Shown: positions 37,085 through 47,084, counted from the first letter of the stretch. The stretch is DNA of 64,000 bases from Tetracentron sinense (GCA_015143295.1 CM026568.1:37890441-37954440), one strand, 5' to 3'. The notes: generated from the sequence alone by a model not told the origin. Numbers and translations: made by a program.

Positions 37085-37570
37085 ACCCTTTTTATATAAA
37101 GATTATTAGCGACGGAAATATTTCTGTCACTAATAATCTCAAAATAAATAGTTAAAGTATTATTTCCGTCACTAATAATACTTCTGTTACTAATAGGAGT
37201 AGTGACGGAATTTTCCCGTGACTATTACATAATCCATATTAGTGATGGAAATATTTCCGTCACTAATAATATTTTAACATTAGAGACAGAATATGTTCCG
37301 TCAGTAGTAACGTCAATCTAAATAGTGATCGGGAAAACATCCGTCACCATAACTCACTTCCGTTACTAATATTATTAGAGACGGAATATTCCCGTCACTA
37401 GTATTAACCCATAATAGTGACGGAAATAATTCAGTCACTAATACTCAATTTAATCAGATAAAATTGAATCTCCTAGTAGAGACGGACTATTAGTGACGGC
37501 GTCATTTTCCGTTACTATAGGTTATGTATTAGTTACGGAAAATGTTTCGTCATTACTATTCCGTCGCTGC
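37085..37570. repeat. Right subterminal array of the CACTA element
   Basis: TAGTGACGGAAATATTTCCG-like words in both orientations, matching the left array. Confidence 0.88.
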
Positions 37571-37593
37571 CTGGTAAATTTCTTGTAGTGTGT

Positions 37594-37724
37594 ATTATTC
37601 ATGGGTGCTCACGATAGGAGCCCTTAATTGAATAGGGATACAAGAGACTCAAGGAAAGAAACTACCAAAAATAGTCTCCCACAAATAGCAACAAATCACC
37701 AAAGATCCTCCTCCAGCAACAACA
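37594..37724 (-). repeat. 5' LTR of element C, part 2
   Basis: Continues the LTR after the CACTA insertion and ends AACAACA, followed by the duplicated ATGTG. Confidence 0.92.
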
Positions 37725-37729
37725 ATGTG

Positions 37730-38480
37730 CCTCCAAAGGATAGGTCCAGAATAGCACAAATGACTGAATACATAAAAACAATGTCAGTCAATTATCATGT
37801 GTTACAAAAAATAAATATTTATCATGTAGTGAAAAACACATGGTAGATTTCAATGAACCATCATAAGCAACTCCCAAGAACCGCGACAAAGGAAGTTTTG
37901 AACGTATCAAACCAATTCAAACACAAACCTAGTGTATCTATTTGACTGCCATGGTTGATTCAAAATAAATCCTCAGATAACATGAATGCAATCAGATATA
38001 GCAAGGAATTTAAGCCCCACTTAAGCCGGGGGAGAAAATATGCTTTGGGAGAAGAGAGAAAAAAAAAAGAATTTACAAATTAAAACTCACCCCAAATGGT
38101 GCTCTCATTGACCTAATGTATGCTAACTTAGGCATGTTTATCATCACTCCCAAGGAACAATTCTCTATTCCTTAGGAATAAAAGTTTTTCACATCTAGAA
38201 GCATATAAGTACTTCAAACATTTAAACAAGAAATGAAAAAAAATCACTCCAATGATTTATTTTTGCATGTTCTCTGCATCCTACAATCGTAACTGACACG
38301 CTGCACCGCCCATTTGCAAACGAGTTGGTCCAACAACAATAGGATATTCTAAAGGCCTAGTATACATAAAATAACCTACAGTCAAAACCCTTGGATGTAA
38401 AGGGTTAAGATATAATAGATTTGTCGATACAAAATGTTAGTATTTGGTGCCCCTATTGGGCTTAAGAATACAGAAGGAAC
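37730..38480. other. Host-flank sequence between element C and TRIM2, no gene seen
   Basis: AT-rich, short frames only. If the EMC6 fragment belonged to a complete gene, its last exon would be expected here or to the left on the minus strand. I searched for the usual C-terminal wording of EMC6 and did not find it. Confidence 0.5.
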
Positions 38481-38812
38481 TGTTGAGTGTTGTTTATCGC
38501 CTCCACTCCCAGGTGCCACGTATCACGCCCCGTTTGTCTCGTGACCCTCTTATATTCATTGTTACTACTCTCTCCATAAGATCGATCTTTTGGAGTAGTT
38601 GGTTGTTAACATGGTATCAAGAGTGCTGGCCCGTTACGATTTGGTCACTGGTTCGATTCTTTCCACCCTTTGGGTGAAGGAGAGTGTTGAGTGTTGTTTA
38701 TTACCTCTGCTGGGTGCCGCGTATCGCGCCCCATTTGCCCCGTGACCCTCTTATATTCATTGTTACTACTCTCTCCATAAGATGGGTCTTTTAGAGTTGT
38801 TGGTTGTTAACA
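38481..38812 (+). mobile_element. TRIM2, miniature LTR retrotransposon
   Basis: LTRs 38481-38611 and 38685-38812 match those of TRIM1. The internal part has TGGTATCAAGAG (primer site with an inserted A), the GGTTCGATTC word and purine tract GGGTGAAGGAGAG. GGAAC is duplicated exactly (38476-38480 and 38813-38817). It sits in the apparent intron just downstream of the EMC6 exon. Confidence 0.95.
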
Positions 38813-39052
38813 GGAACAGCTGAATTTTCTACTAGAAAGGAAAACGATACAGAAGGAACAGATATATAGTAGCACCAGCAATATACCATAAGCCCGCTCA
38901 GAAAACCATCAAGTATAATCCGATTCCAGCAATCAACGTTCGAATGAATGGAGAACTTTGCCTTGGCTGCAAGTGAAGTAATTCCCATGACAAGAAAGTA
39001 AAAGACAAATCCAATCAAAATCCAATCAACGTACGTCATTGAAGTCTCCCCA

Positions 39053-40015
39053 ATGAAACTCTTAGTTTGGAACTGCCAAGGGATTGGCCACCCTCGGACA
39101 GTTCGCATCCTAAAGGACTTAGTCCTTCGCCACCGGCCAGAGATTATCTTTTTAATGGAAACAAAAAACAAGTCTCAAAAAATACTTCAACTTGCTCATC
39201 AGCTTCATATGGGGAGATCGGAAATGATAGACCCGATGGGGCTAGCGGGAGGCCTGGCTCTTCTTTGGAACAATTCTCTATCAGTTACAATAAAATCCTC
39301 TTCTAGCAATCTCATTGATACGAGTATATCATGGATGGTGGGATCCCCAGTTAGGGCGGCGTCGTTTGTTTATGGCCCAACTAATGATCATCTCAGGCGG
39401 AGTTTATGGACTAAATTATCTAGCATTGGGCAAGCTCAACTGGGTCCTTGATGTTGTGTTGGAGACTTCAATGATGTTCTCGATCAAAGTGAGAAGACAG
39501 GAAGGAACCCAATTAATTTCTCCAACACCTGTTTCTTCCAACAGATGATTTCGGCAGCTGGCCTTATGGATTTAGGCTTCCAAGGGCCGAGATTCACTTG
39601 GTCAAACCGAAGAGCTGATCCTGAGTTCATAGAGGCTCGGCTTGATCAAGCAATGGTTAACCATTTGTGGCGGACTTCCTTGATTTCAGATGTGGTTATG
39701 GTATTACCAGCTATAAGCTCAGATCATAGTCCTCTTTTACTGGGCCCAGAAAATATTCAACCACAATTTAAGAAGATATTCCGTTATGAGCAAATGTGGG
39801 ATACCCATTCCGATTGTGCTAATGTAGTGAAATCAGCTTGGGAAGTTAGATGTCAGTTCCAACCACTCCTCAAGATCAATCGAAAAATTAAGCTTGTTCG
39901 TGAAGCTTTGATACAATGGAACAAGAGATCTTTTGGTAACCTTTTTGAATGCATCAAAGTCCTCAAAGCGCAAATTGAAGACAATCATCACCGAAGTCAC
40001 TCAGCTCAGGGGTGA
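39053..40015 (+). pseudogene. LINE endonuclease domain, frameshifted
   Basis: The frame starts MKLLVWNCQGIGHPRTVR, the standard start of plant LINE AP endonuclease; FLMETK carries the catalytic Glu. GDFNDVL (about 39460-39480) is in another frame, after a shift at 39447. The second long piece (39545-40015) has the FTWSNRR motif and SDHSPLL with the catalytic Asp-His. A TGA at 40012 breaks the frame before the RT. The enzyme nicks target DNA to prime reverse transcription. Confidence 0.9.
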
Positions 40016-41145
40016 CATGTAGCCCAAAATTTAACTAGGGAGCTCGATGCGGCATATGATCAAAAGGAAGCATTCTGGCGACAAAAGGCTCGGATTGATT
40101 GGCTCCAATTGGGGGACAGGAATACAAGCTTCTTTCATACTTATGCTATACAAAGGAGACAGAGAAACATAATTTTAACTCTAAAAACTTCTTATGGATC
40201 TTGGCTCACTTCACAACAGCAGGTTGAGGCTCATATTTCAGCTCACTTCCAACAGATTTATTCGTCTCATCAGCTAGTGGATCCCTCGGACATCATGTCT
40301 CTCATCCCTCAATCCATCTTAGAAGATATGAACGTTGATCTCTGTAGGGAAGTGTCTCCGGGTGAGGTAAAAGACGCTTTGTTTGCTATGGCTCCCCTTA
40401 AAGCCCCTGGGACTGATGGAATGCCTAGCCTGTTCTTTCAAAAACATTGGGAAATTGTTGGCGGGGATTTTACTCAAGCGATCCAAAGTTTTTTCTCGGA
40501 AGGAAAAATTCCCAGACAAACAAACTACTCATATAGTTTTAATACCTAAAGTTCCCCACCCGGAATCAATCGATCAATTCCGACCTATTAGCCTTTGTAA
40601 TACCACATACAAGGTGATTGCCAAGATAATGGCCAACCGGCTGAAAGCTTGTATGGAGTTGATCATAAATCCAGCTCAATCAACCTTTATAAAGGGTCGT
40701 CAAATTTCAGATAATATTTTGATAGCTCACGAGATCAACCACTTTTTGCAAAGGCGGAAGAGGGGAGCACTGCAGTCCATGGCAGTTAAACTTGATATGA
40801 GTAAAGCGTATGATCGAGTGGAGTGGAGCTTTCTTGTAGCAATGATGCAGCGTATGAGTTTTTTGGCCAGATGGATCAATCTTGTTTTCCAGTGCATATC
40901 ATCGGTTTCTTACTCCTTTATTCTAAATGGTTCTCCAAAAGGATTCATTATCCCCTCTAGAGGGCTGAGGCAAGGGGATCCTATCTCTCATCTGCACCGA
41001 AGGCCTTTCCCACTTAATTCATCGGGCCACTTCAGCTAACCTCCTTAGTGGGATCCGGTTAACAAGGTCTGCTCCTAAAATTTCGCATTTATTGTTTGCT
41101 GATGATTGTGTGGTGTATGCGCAATGATTGTGTGGTGTATGCGCA
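40016..41145 (+). pseudogene. LINE reverse transcriptase domain, broken
   Basis: RT motifs are in order: WLQLGDRNTSFFH, LKAPGTDGMPSLFFQ, then (after a shift at about 40500) HIVLIPKVPHPESIDQFRPI, FIKGRQISDNILIAHE, MAVKLDMSKAYDRVEW and GLRQGDPIS. A small deletion directly after GDPIS (near 40988) shifts the frame. The FADD catalytic motif at 41097-41108 is in the third frame and is followed by a 22-base tandem duplication. The enzyme cannot be made as one chain. Confidence 0.92.
41102..41145 (+). repeat. 22-bp tandem duplication after the LINE FADD motif
   Basis: ATGATTGTGTGGTGTATGCG (plus CA) occurs twice in exact tandem (41102-41123, 41124-41145). 22 is not divisible by three, so it shifts the frame and creates a TGA at the join. 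Confidence 0.97.
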
Positions 41146-42859
41146 GGCCAACACTAAAGAACCAATGCATCTAATGTCCATTTTGGATAGGTACAGCAAA
41201 GCTTCGGGACAAGAAGTTAATCTCAATAAGTCAAGTGTTACTTTCTGTGCCAACACCCCAAAGAGGTTTTGGAAAATGATAGCCCAGATACTCCACATCC
41301 AGAAACTTTCAGCACCCAAACTCTATTTGGGATTTCCCTCAAGCTTCACCCAATCTAAGAAGGCCTTGTTTGAAACTATAAAGCATCGTGTGATTAATCG
41401 GCTCCAAGATTGGAAGGAAAAATTACTTACTCAGGCTGACCATGAAGTTCTTATTAAGACCATTGTGCAAGCTATTCCTGTATATACTATGGGATGTTTT
41501 AAGCTTCCCCAACGTTGGATCTCTGAAGTTCATGTGGTTATCAGGCGCTTTTGGTGGAGCCAGGATTTTGGAAGGAAGATTCACTGGTTAAGTTGGGATA
41601 AGTTGTGTTTACCGAAGGATAAAGGGGGCCTAGGCTTGAGGGATTTACAAGCGTTTAATCTGGGACTTCTCGCCAAACAAGGGTGGCGCCTTTTGACTGA
41701 GCCCCATTTGCCGTGGGCTAAAGTGACCAAGGCTATCTATTTTCCTCGTACTTCTTTTCTAGAAGCTAAATGTGGGAACCGTCCATCTTGGGCCTGGAGA
41801 AGTTTGTTAGCAGGAAGAGATGTGCTTATCCATGGACTGCGATGGCAGATTGGGGATGGCAGAATTGTGAAGGCAGGTACCAACCCTTGGATCCCCACCC
41901 TTCCCCAATTTAAACCTATTATGCTTCCTGGTGTATCTCTAAACAACATCTCTGTGTCATCCTTCATTCGTGCCGACTTGAATTCTTGGGACTTTACCCG
42001 CTTATCTCAAGCTTTCCCTCCCTCAATTATCGAGGAAATTCGAAAAATTCCACTCAGCTCCCAGAATTCTCCAGATAGACTTCTCTGGCATTTTTCTAAG
42101 TCGGGTAAATTTCAGGTTAGTTCCGCTTCTCATAGCGCCAATGTTGTTCTTCGCTCTCGAAGGGCATCGTCCAGTTTCACTGTTGTACCCCCACCTGATC
42201 CCATTTGGAATCACCTCTGGCATACCTCGGTTCCTCCCAAAATCCGAATTTTTATATGGAAGCTCTGTCACAATGCTTTGCCTGTGGCTTGCAATCTTAG
42301 ACAGAGAAATATTCCGGTGGATGGTATTTGTATTTTGTGTAAATCTGAATTGGAGACCATCACTCATCTTTTTCTTCATTGTCCATGTTCGCGGAGCGTT
42401 TGGTTTGGTTCTAAGCTGTCCTTTCGTACCCCCTCAAGTTCTGAGTTTACTTTCTTTGAATGGTGGACATGGTGGTACTCCAATCCTGATTTTAAGAAGC
42501 CATACAGCATGCTGGCCACCGTAGCATCTTCGCAATTTTCGCTACTAGGGGGTAGCAGTTGTATGGCTGAAGCATCAGCCATCAAGCTCGACATCCAATT
42601 GGCAATCTCTAACAACTGGAGTAAGACCATTATTGAGTCGGATTCAAAGGAATTGATTGATTTCCTTTCAGGTTCCTCCGCTCATATGCACTGGGAGGTT
42701 CACGCAATCATGACTGATATTCATAGTCTCCGATCTCAGTGTGAAGATATTCAGTTTAGTTTTGTGTTCCGGCAAGCAAATACTGCGGCCCATGGGCTAG
42801 CCCAAGAAGCTCTCAATTCAAGTATTCGTACTATCTCTTTGGAATTATGCTTCCTTTAA
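41146..42859 (+). pseudogene. LINE C-terminal zinc-binding and RNase H-like domains
   Basis: A continuous frame covers the RT thumb (EVNLNKSSVTFC), then LPKDKGGLGLRDLQAFNLGL. It continues through the zinc-binding RVT domain (FIWKLCHNALPVACNLRQR, CILCKSELETITHLFLHC, with Cys/His ligands kept) and an RNase H-like end (SSCMAEASAIKLDIQLAI, IIESDSKELIDFLSG, FRQANTAAHGLA). The first third of the RNase H domain is missing: the sequence jumps from YSMLATVAS to the SSCMAEA part. About 570 residues remain open, the longest frame in the window. The start is truncated by the duplication. Confidence 0.92.
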
Positions 42860-42953
42860 CTCGGGCCCTCGTCCACCTGACAGGGTTTTGGCATCTAATG
42901 CAGTTCGTTCTTTTGGTTGAATGCAAAGTCTCAATTACCAAAAAAAAAAAAAA
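42860..42953 (+). other. LINE 3' UTR and poly(A)
   Basis: About 80 bases, including TTTGGTTGAATGCAAAGTCT, precede an A-run. After it the EMC6 exon resumes (minus strand). Confidence 0.85.
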
Positions 42954-43249
42954 TCAAGCCAGTAAATCCCATTATTCCAGCAATGATTCCGCCAATGAGA
43001 GACAAAAAAGTTCGGCTGCAGAAACAATTGAAGGCCTAGTTTTAGCATATCACTATTCAAGCAAACAATCAGTATGTTTGATTGAAGAAGTGAAGCAAGG
43101 TTAGAGAGAGAGAGAGAGAGATAAATTAAAGAACAATAAAAGACGCACATACAAATTCTTGAAAAGGTTTTAATAACATAATAAAAAAGACTATATCACT
43201 TGCGAGAAACATCCAAGATCGAGTTCAAATGCCTGGACAGAGGCCAACT

Positions 43250-43633
43250 TCAAGCTCTCCTTAGCACCACCTTAACAGGGTTCCTTAAATCATACGATGG
43301 TAATAGAGTTTCAAACACATAAACAAGTCGAAGTCCAGTAGGTGTGTAAAAGCCATCATCTGCAGTCCGCACCTCTAGGCAATTACACTCCAGTCAGTTG
43401 TTTCTCATTGAGGATGCCACCTTATTCAAGGTCAGAGCTAAAAGCCCAACTGCCATTTTTAGTTTCTACTACCATTTTACAGTTTTGCTCAATATTGTAC
43501 AAAAACTACCAGTCTTATGATCAAACCAAGATACAAACACCTCTGGTTTTTTGGGCCAAAATTTGATGTATATTTCTTCAAAGGTCGACCAAGAGTAAGA
43601 CTCCAAGGCACCTCTAGCGTCATCCAGGCCTTC
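43250..43633 (-). CDS. Terminal exons of an unidentified host gene
   Basis: On the minus strand, acceptor CCTTAG at 43634-43639 opens a frame EGLDDARGALESYSWSTF, then EEIYIKFWPKKPEVFVSWFD. It can leave through a donor ACT|GTAAAA (about 43484) in phase 0. A last exon begins at GTG 43372 after TTGCCTAGAG and encodes VRTADDGFYTPTGLRLVYVF, then ETLLPSYDLRNPVKVVLRRA and a stop at 43250-43252. Composition and hydrophobic/charged alternation are those of real protein. I do not recognise the family. Its 3' end lies only 235 bases upstream of the EMC6 exon on the same strand, where the first EMC6 exon should be. Confidence 0.45.
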
Positions 43634-43802
43634 CTAAGGTACTTCTGGTTAATAATTACCATGCTAGAGCCTGGAGATCATGCAAGTCAGCCCCTCATCT
43701 TAAACCTTAGAAGGTAAGAACTAAGATGGAACAGAAATGGACAGGTGTGCTAGAGTCTGGGACTTCAATGTGCTTGTGCAACAGGGTGTAGAAGTGTATA
43801 TA

Positions 43803-44430
43803 TATATACTAGCAAATACCCGGTGCATCGAACGGGATGAAGAAAGACCTGAAAATTCAAAAAAAATATTATAAAACGTTATAAATTACTCTTGGTCATA
43901 TTATAATTCAAACATGAAAGATTATAGAGAGAATAAATATATACAAAAAATATTTAATTAAATTGAGGTCTTATTATTTAATTTAGAGAAAAGTAATACT
44001 TTTACTTAAGATTTTTTTTATTAAGTTGATGATCAATTAATAAGGGAGATGGAGGGTAATCTTTAGAAAGTACTTGTGTGATGGATGAAGTATCATTGAA
44101 CGTATTTAATATTTAATTAAGTAGAGACCCTATTATTTTAATTTAGAGAAATAATACTTTTAATTAACAATTTTTATAAAGTGGATGATCAATTAATAGG
44201 AAGATGAAGGGTCCAACATTTAGAGAATTTGTGATGGAAGAAGTATCACTCAACACATTTGATATATAATTAAGTGGAAATTCTATTATTTATTTAAAAA
44301 TGAATGATCAATTAAGAGAATGTGTTATGTCATCAGACACATGGTGTTAACTTGAAGAGAGAATGGAGGTTATTAAGAGATGCCACGTGGAACCAACCAG
44401 CTTACACCCTCATGCAATGCAGGGGCTTGC
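43803..44430 (+). mobile_element. Dispersed microsatellite-associated repeat, copy near 43.8 kb
   Basis: Starts after (TA)n with ACTAGCAAATACCCGGTGCA then TCGAACGGG. Its 3' part (GACACATGGTGTTAACTTGA and GATGCCACGTGGAACCAACC) matches 49545-49620. AT-rich, with two internal repeats of TATTATTTTAATTTAGAGAA; no coding sequence. Confidence 0.55.
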
Positions 44431-44772
44431 TTAAGATCGCTATTAAGTGGTTAGTGGTTTATATGGGATGAATGAAAGTTAATTCATCTAAGAGTTTAAA
44501 GGAGGAGAATGATCATAATTGTTAACAATGAGTATCCGGTGCCTAAAAGAGGAGTAGAAACAATAACATTTCAAAAATAGCAGTGATTAGCGGACCACAC
44601 ATTTGGCTATGTAGTTGAATGGTAGCCTACGTGTCCCTTTTAACACCCTTTTTAGCTATGGCTAAGTTTACTAAATTAAGGTTAATATTTTGTTAAAAAA
44701 CCAAGGTTGGATTGAGGGGCCCTAGGGGAGAGTGAATCTTAATCACAGTTAGTGGGTGTTATAGGCGGGGTG
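44431..44772. other. Flank with one copy of the dispersed GTGTTAAAAGG-type motif
   Basis: Positions 44600-44770 carry a diverged copy of the unit tandemly repeated at 18.6-19.05 kb (AGAGTGAATCTTAATCACAG). Its last bases GGGTG form the duplication of solo LTR F. No gene seen. Confidence 0.5.
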
Positions 44773-47084
44773 TGTAAGCACCCTATTTTTGTACCCCCTA
44801 TCCCTCTTCCCGCTTCTTCAAATGCTTTAAGGTTTACCCGAGGCCCAAGCCCATTTGGCCAAACTTGTACCCAAACAACTCAATCAAGCCCAATTACTTA
44901 ATTCTATTACCCCAAGCCCAAGTAGCCAAGCTTAATTACCCAATTGTCGTAGTCAAATCTCAATTGTTTTAGTAAAAGCCTAATTACCATAGCCCAAGCC
45001 CAATTGTCATAGCTAAAGTCCAATAACCATAACTCATGACCCATCTACTAACAACCCATGATCCATAAGATCTAGTCCACATACCCACATCCATTCAACC
45101 CATATCCAAAACCCACAAACTCAAGCCCACTTTCCACTTTCCTACAAAAAGACCTTTTATTTTTTCTTCAAACCCCAAATAGTCTCATTTTTATGTTTAC
45201 ACACCTTTTTGACCACTCAATCATCTTTCACAAAGTATACACCTTTTTGACTAACCAATCACCTCATTTACCTTACAACTCATTCTTATACCTCTTACAA
45301 AACAATTAATTATTTGCACTCCTTTTGACTACCCAATCACCTCTCATCAAGTACATACCTTTTTGACTACCCAATCACCAACCACATTCACTTTGACCAA
45401 CCAATCACCTCCCTTCTTCTCACCTAACCTTCTATTAATTATTAAATTACCACAACCCCTTAAAAACTCTATAAATACATGACCCTCACAAGCCATTTCT
45501 TTCACCTTCAAAAATCTCAAGTGGAAACTCTAGCTCTTCTTCATCTCACCCTTTATATTTATTTTTAGCCTTGAAGAAAGTTAGAAGAAGCTAAGGTTTA
45601 GAGTGTGTAGAGAATTCTAGGAATAAAAGCCTAGAGTTCTTCATTAACTCTCTTCCTTTGTGGACTCTAAAGACTCCTCACCTCTTGAAACATTGGAAAA
45701 GAAAACTTGGAGGAGTAGGCACTCCTCCCTTTATTCTTCATCTTCTTCTTTATTTGTTTTTTTTATTTCTAGTCTTTTTCTATAACCATTTGGGAAGACC
45801 TCTCTCTCCTCAAGTTTAGCTGAGTCTCTCTGCATCAATCTAATGGTGTAGAGGGACCTCCCCTCAAAAGAAAAGAAATGTCTTTTTTTCTTTCATGTAA
45901 ATATTTCTTTATTTTCTATGTACCCACTAGTATGGATATGGGTAGACCCATAGAGAGTGGAAGCTAAAGTTATATCTCTCTTTTTATTTTGTGTCTTCAT
46001 TTTGATTATAATTCTTTATCTAGAATCATTTGGAAAACTCATAATCACTCAAATTTTTATATTTAGAGTTTCATTACATCATTCATAATGGTGTAAAGAG
46101 ACTACATTAGAGAGGAGATGATGAGTATTCATTTTGTCCACTTGTTACTTTTTTCATTTCTTTCTTTTTCTTTAATGATTCTATTTTGAATGGGTAAATG
46201 ATGATTTATGGACTTAAAGAGGACATTATCCAAAATGCCTCATACCAAAGACAATGGTATTTGATCTATTATCAACACCAATCCAACAAAATAGGTATTG
46301 ACAATAGACCATTTACTATTCATAATGCACACTCCTCTTTATATCCTAAATATAATCTTTTAGTCTAACTTTTTCTTAATCTTTCTCTTGGATTATATTT
46401 GAAATTAGTTAAGTTGCCAAAATCCTACCTATATAAAAATCCAAAAAAACATGATACAATCTCAAAATACCAAAAACATTATAAAATCTCCAAAATATCA
46501 AAAAAATCTAAAAATACAAAAAGACCAAAAACATGATTGCTAGGCTTTCTTGACCTTAGTTAGCCTACCTAACCATAATTAATATCTTTCTAATCGCGGT
46601 TAGACCTAAACCTTGCACTTGACCAACCCGGTCAACTAAACTCTAGCCCTTGGCTAGACCCTTGACCACCTTATGCACACACACACACACGCACCCTTGG
46701 CCTTGGTACGGGCTCATGTGTCAGAACTACGCTCGGTCTGATCTTATCCAAATGTGAGTACATAGGCAACCCAACCCGGGTTCGACCCTAGCCCATTTAG
46801 CTTTTTATCTTTATTGGATTAGCATTCGATTAAATACTTAGACATTTTAACTAATTTTGAGATAAAATTGACTTAAATTTAGGGAGTAGGTAACCATTTA
46901 TAAAATGGGGGTCCTGAGGAGCCTAACACCTTTCCCGGGGCTTAATCGAACCACTTACCCTATCTCTGATAGACCATTTGCCTTAACCAAATAAATCCCG
47001 GGACCTATCCCTTAGAATGAATAGGTGGCGATTCTCAGTCAAACCATAAAACGTGAAAGTTGGTAGGAAAATCCTATGCTCACA
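44773..47084 (+). mobile_element. Solo LTR F (2.3 kb), relative of LTR A
   Basis: Starts TGTAAGCACCCTATTTTTG and ends ATCCTATGCTCACA with GGGTG at both sides (44768-44772, 47085-47089). A TATA box (CTATAAATACATG) lies near 45470. The 3' end includes an (AC)n run at 46676-46692 and the block GAATGAATAGGTGGCGATTC, similar to the end of LTR A. Non-coding. Confidence 0.9.

Larger units (their letters stand above)
31034..37590. mobile_element. Non-autonomous CACTA (En/Spm-type) transposon, 6.56 kb
   Basis: Ends CACTACAAGAAATTTACC and GGTAAATTTCTTGTAGTG are inverted repeats extending 30 bases with two mismatches. TGT is duplicated on both sides (31031-31033, 37591-37593), and the empty site is visible in the other LTR of element C (19350). 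Both subterminal regions (31060-31580 and 37085-37570) are arrays of TAGTGACGGAAATAT/TTTCCGTCACTA units in both orientations, as in CACTA elements, where transposase binds. No transposase reading frame is found in the interior, so it depends on another copy. The interior holds solo LTR G, simple repeats and a possibly captured gene fragment. Confidence 0.95.
19272..37724 (-). mobile_element. Copia LTR retrotransposon C, nest host
   Basis: The 5-bp duplication ATGTG (19267-19271 and 37725-37729) and paired LTRs (214 bp at the left; the right one split) bound the element. On the minus strand the order is 5' LTR, primer site complementary to initiator Met-tRNA (941-952 of the 30-kb block, plus strand GCTCTGATACCA), gag, protease, integrase, RT, RNase H, polypurine tract, 3' LTR: the copia order. 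Four insertions split it: solo LTR A (19505-22206), element B (22316-26147), TRIM1 (30545-30874) and a CACTA element (31034-37590). Without them it is about 5.0 kb, a normal copia size. Frameshifts and stops in gag and pol make it inactive. Confidence 0.93.
39019..42953 (+). mobile_element. LINE (L1-type non-LTR retrotransposon), 5'-truncated
   Basis: The 3.9-kb element begins just upstream of the endonuclease of ORF2; ORF1 is missing. It ends after a short 3' UTR in a poly(A) of 13-14 (42940-42953). The host exon is resumed on both sides, with AATCAA shared (39013-39018 and 42952-42957), partly inseparable from the poly(A). An 11-base word AATCCAATCAA is tandem at 39008-39029, at the 5' junction. 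It inserted antisense to EMC6. Frameshifts, one stop, a small RT deletion and a 22-base duplication make it inactive. Confidence 0.93.
38887..43015 (-). pseudogene. EMC6: EMC6 (ER membrane complex subunit 6) exon, split by a LINE
   Basis: Removing the LINE restores one 190-base exon: 43015-42954 plus 39014-38887. It opens after the acceptor TTGTTTCTGCAG and closes at the donor ATG|GTATAT. It encodes RTFLSLIGGIIAGIMGF..., then GFVFYFLVMGITSLAAKA, then FSIHSNVDCWNRIILDG and FLSGLM. This is the core of EMC6: the conserved (S)RT start, the GIxGFTGL helix, the second helix and the lysine/LF..G region before the third helix. EMC6 is a small three-helix ER protein of the complex that inserts transmembrane proteins. 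The N-terminal exon and the last part (third helix) were not found nearby. No stop is present in the ancestral exon, so disruption seems recent. A functional copy must exist elsewhere unless this allele is deleterious. Confidence 0.88.

Noticed and set aside
42935..43150. 71-codon minus-strand frame with FLQPNFFVSHWRNHCW
   Set aside because: Wrong frame over the EMC6 exon and its preceding intron; the adjacent frame gives the EMC6 sequence after the splice acceptor.
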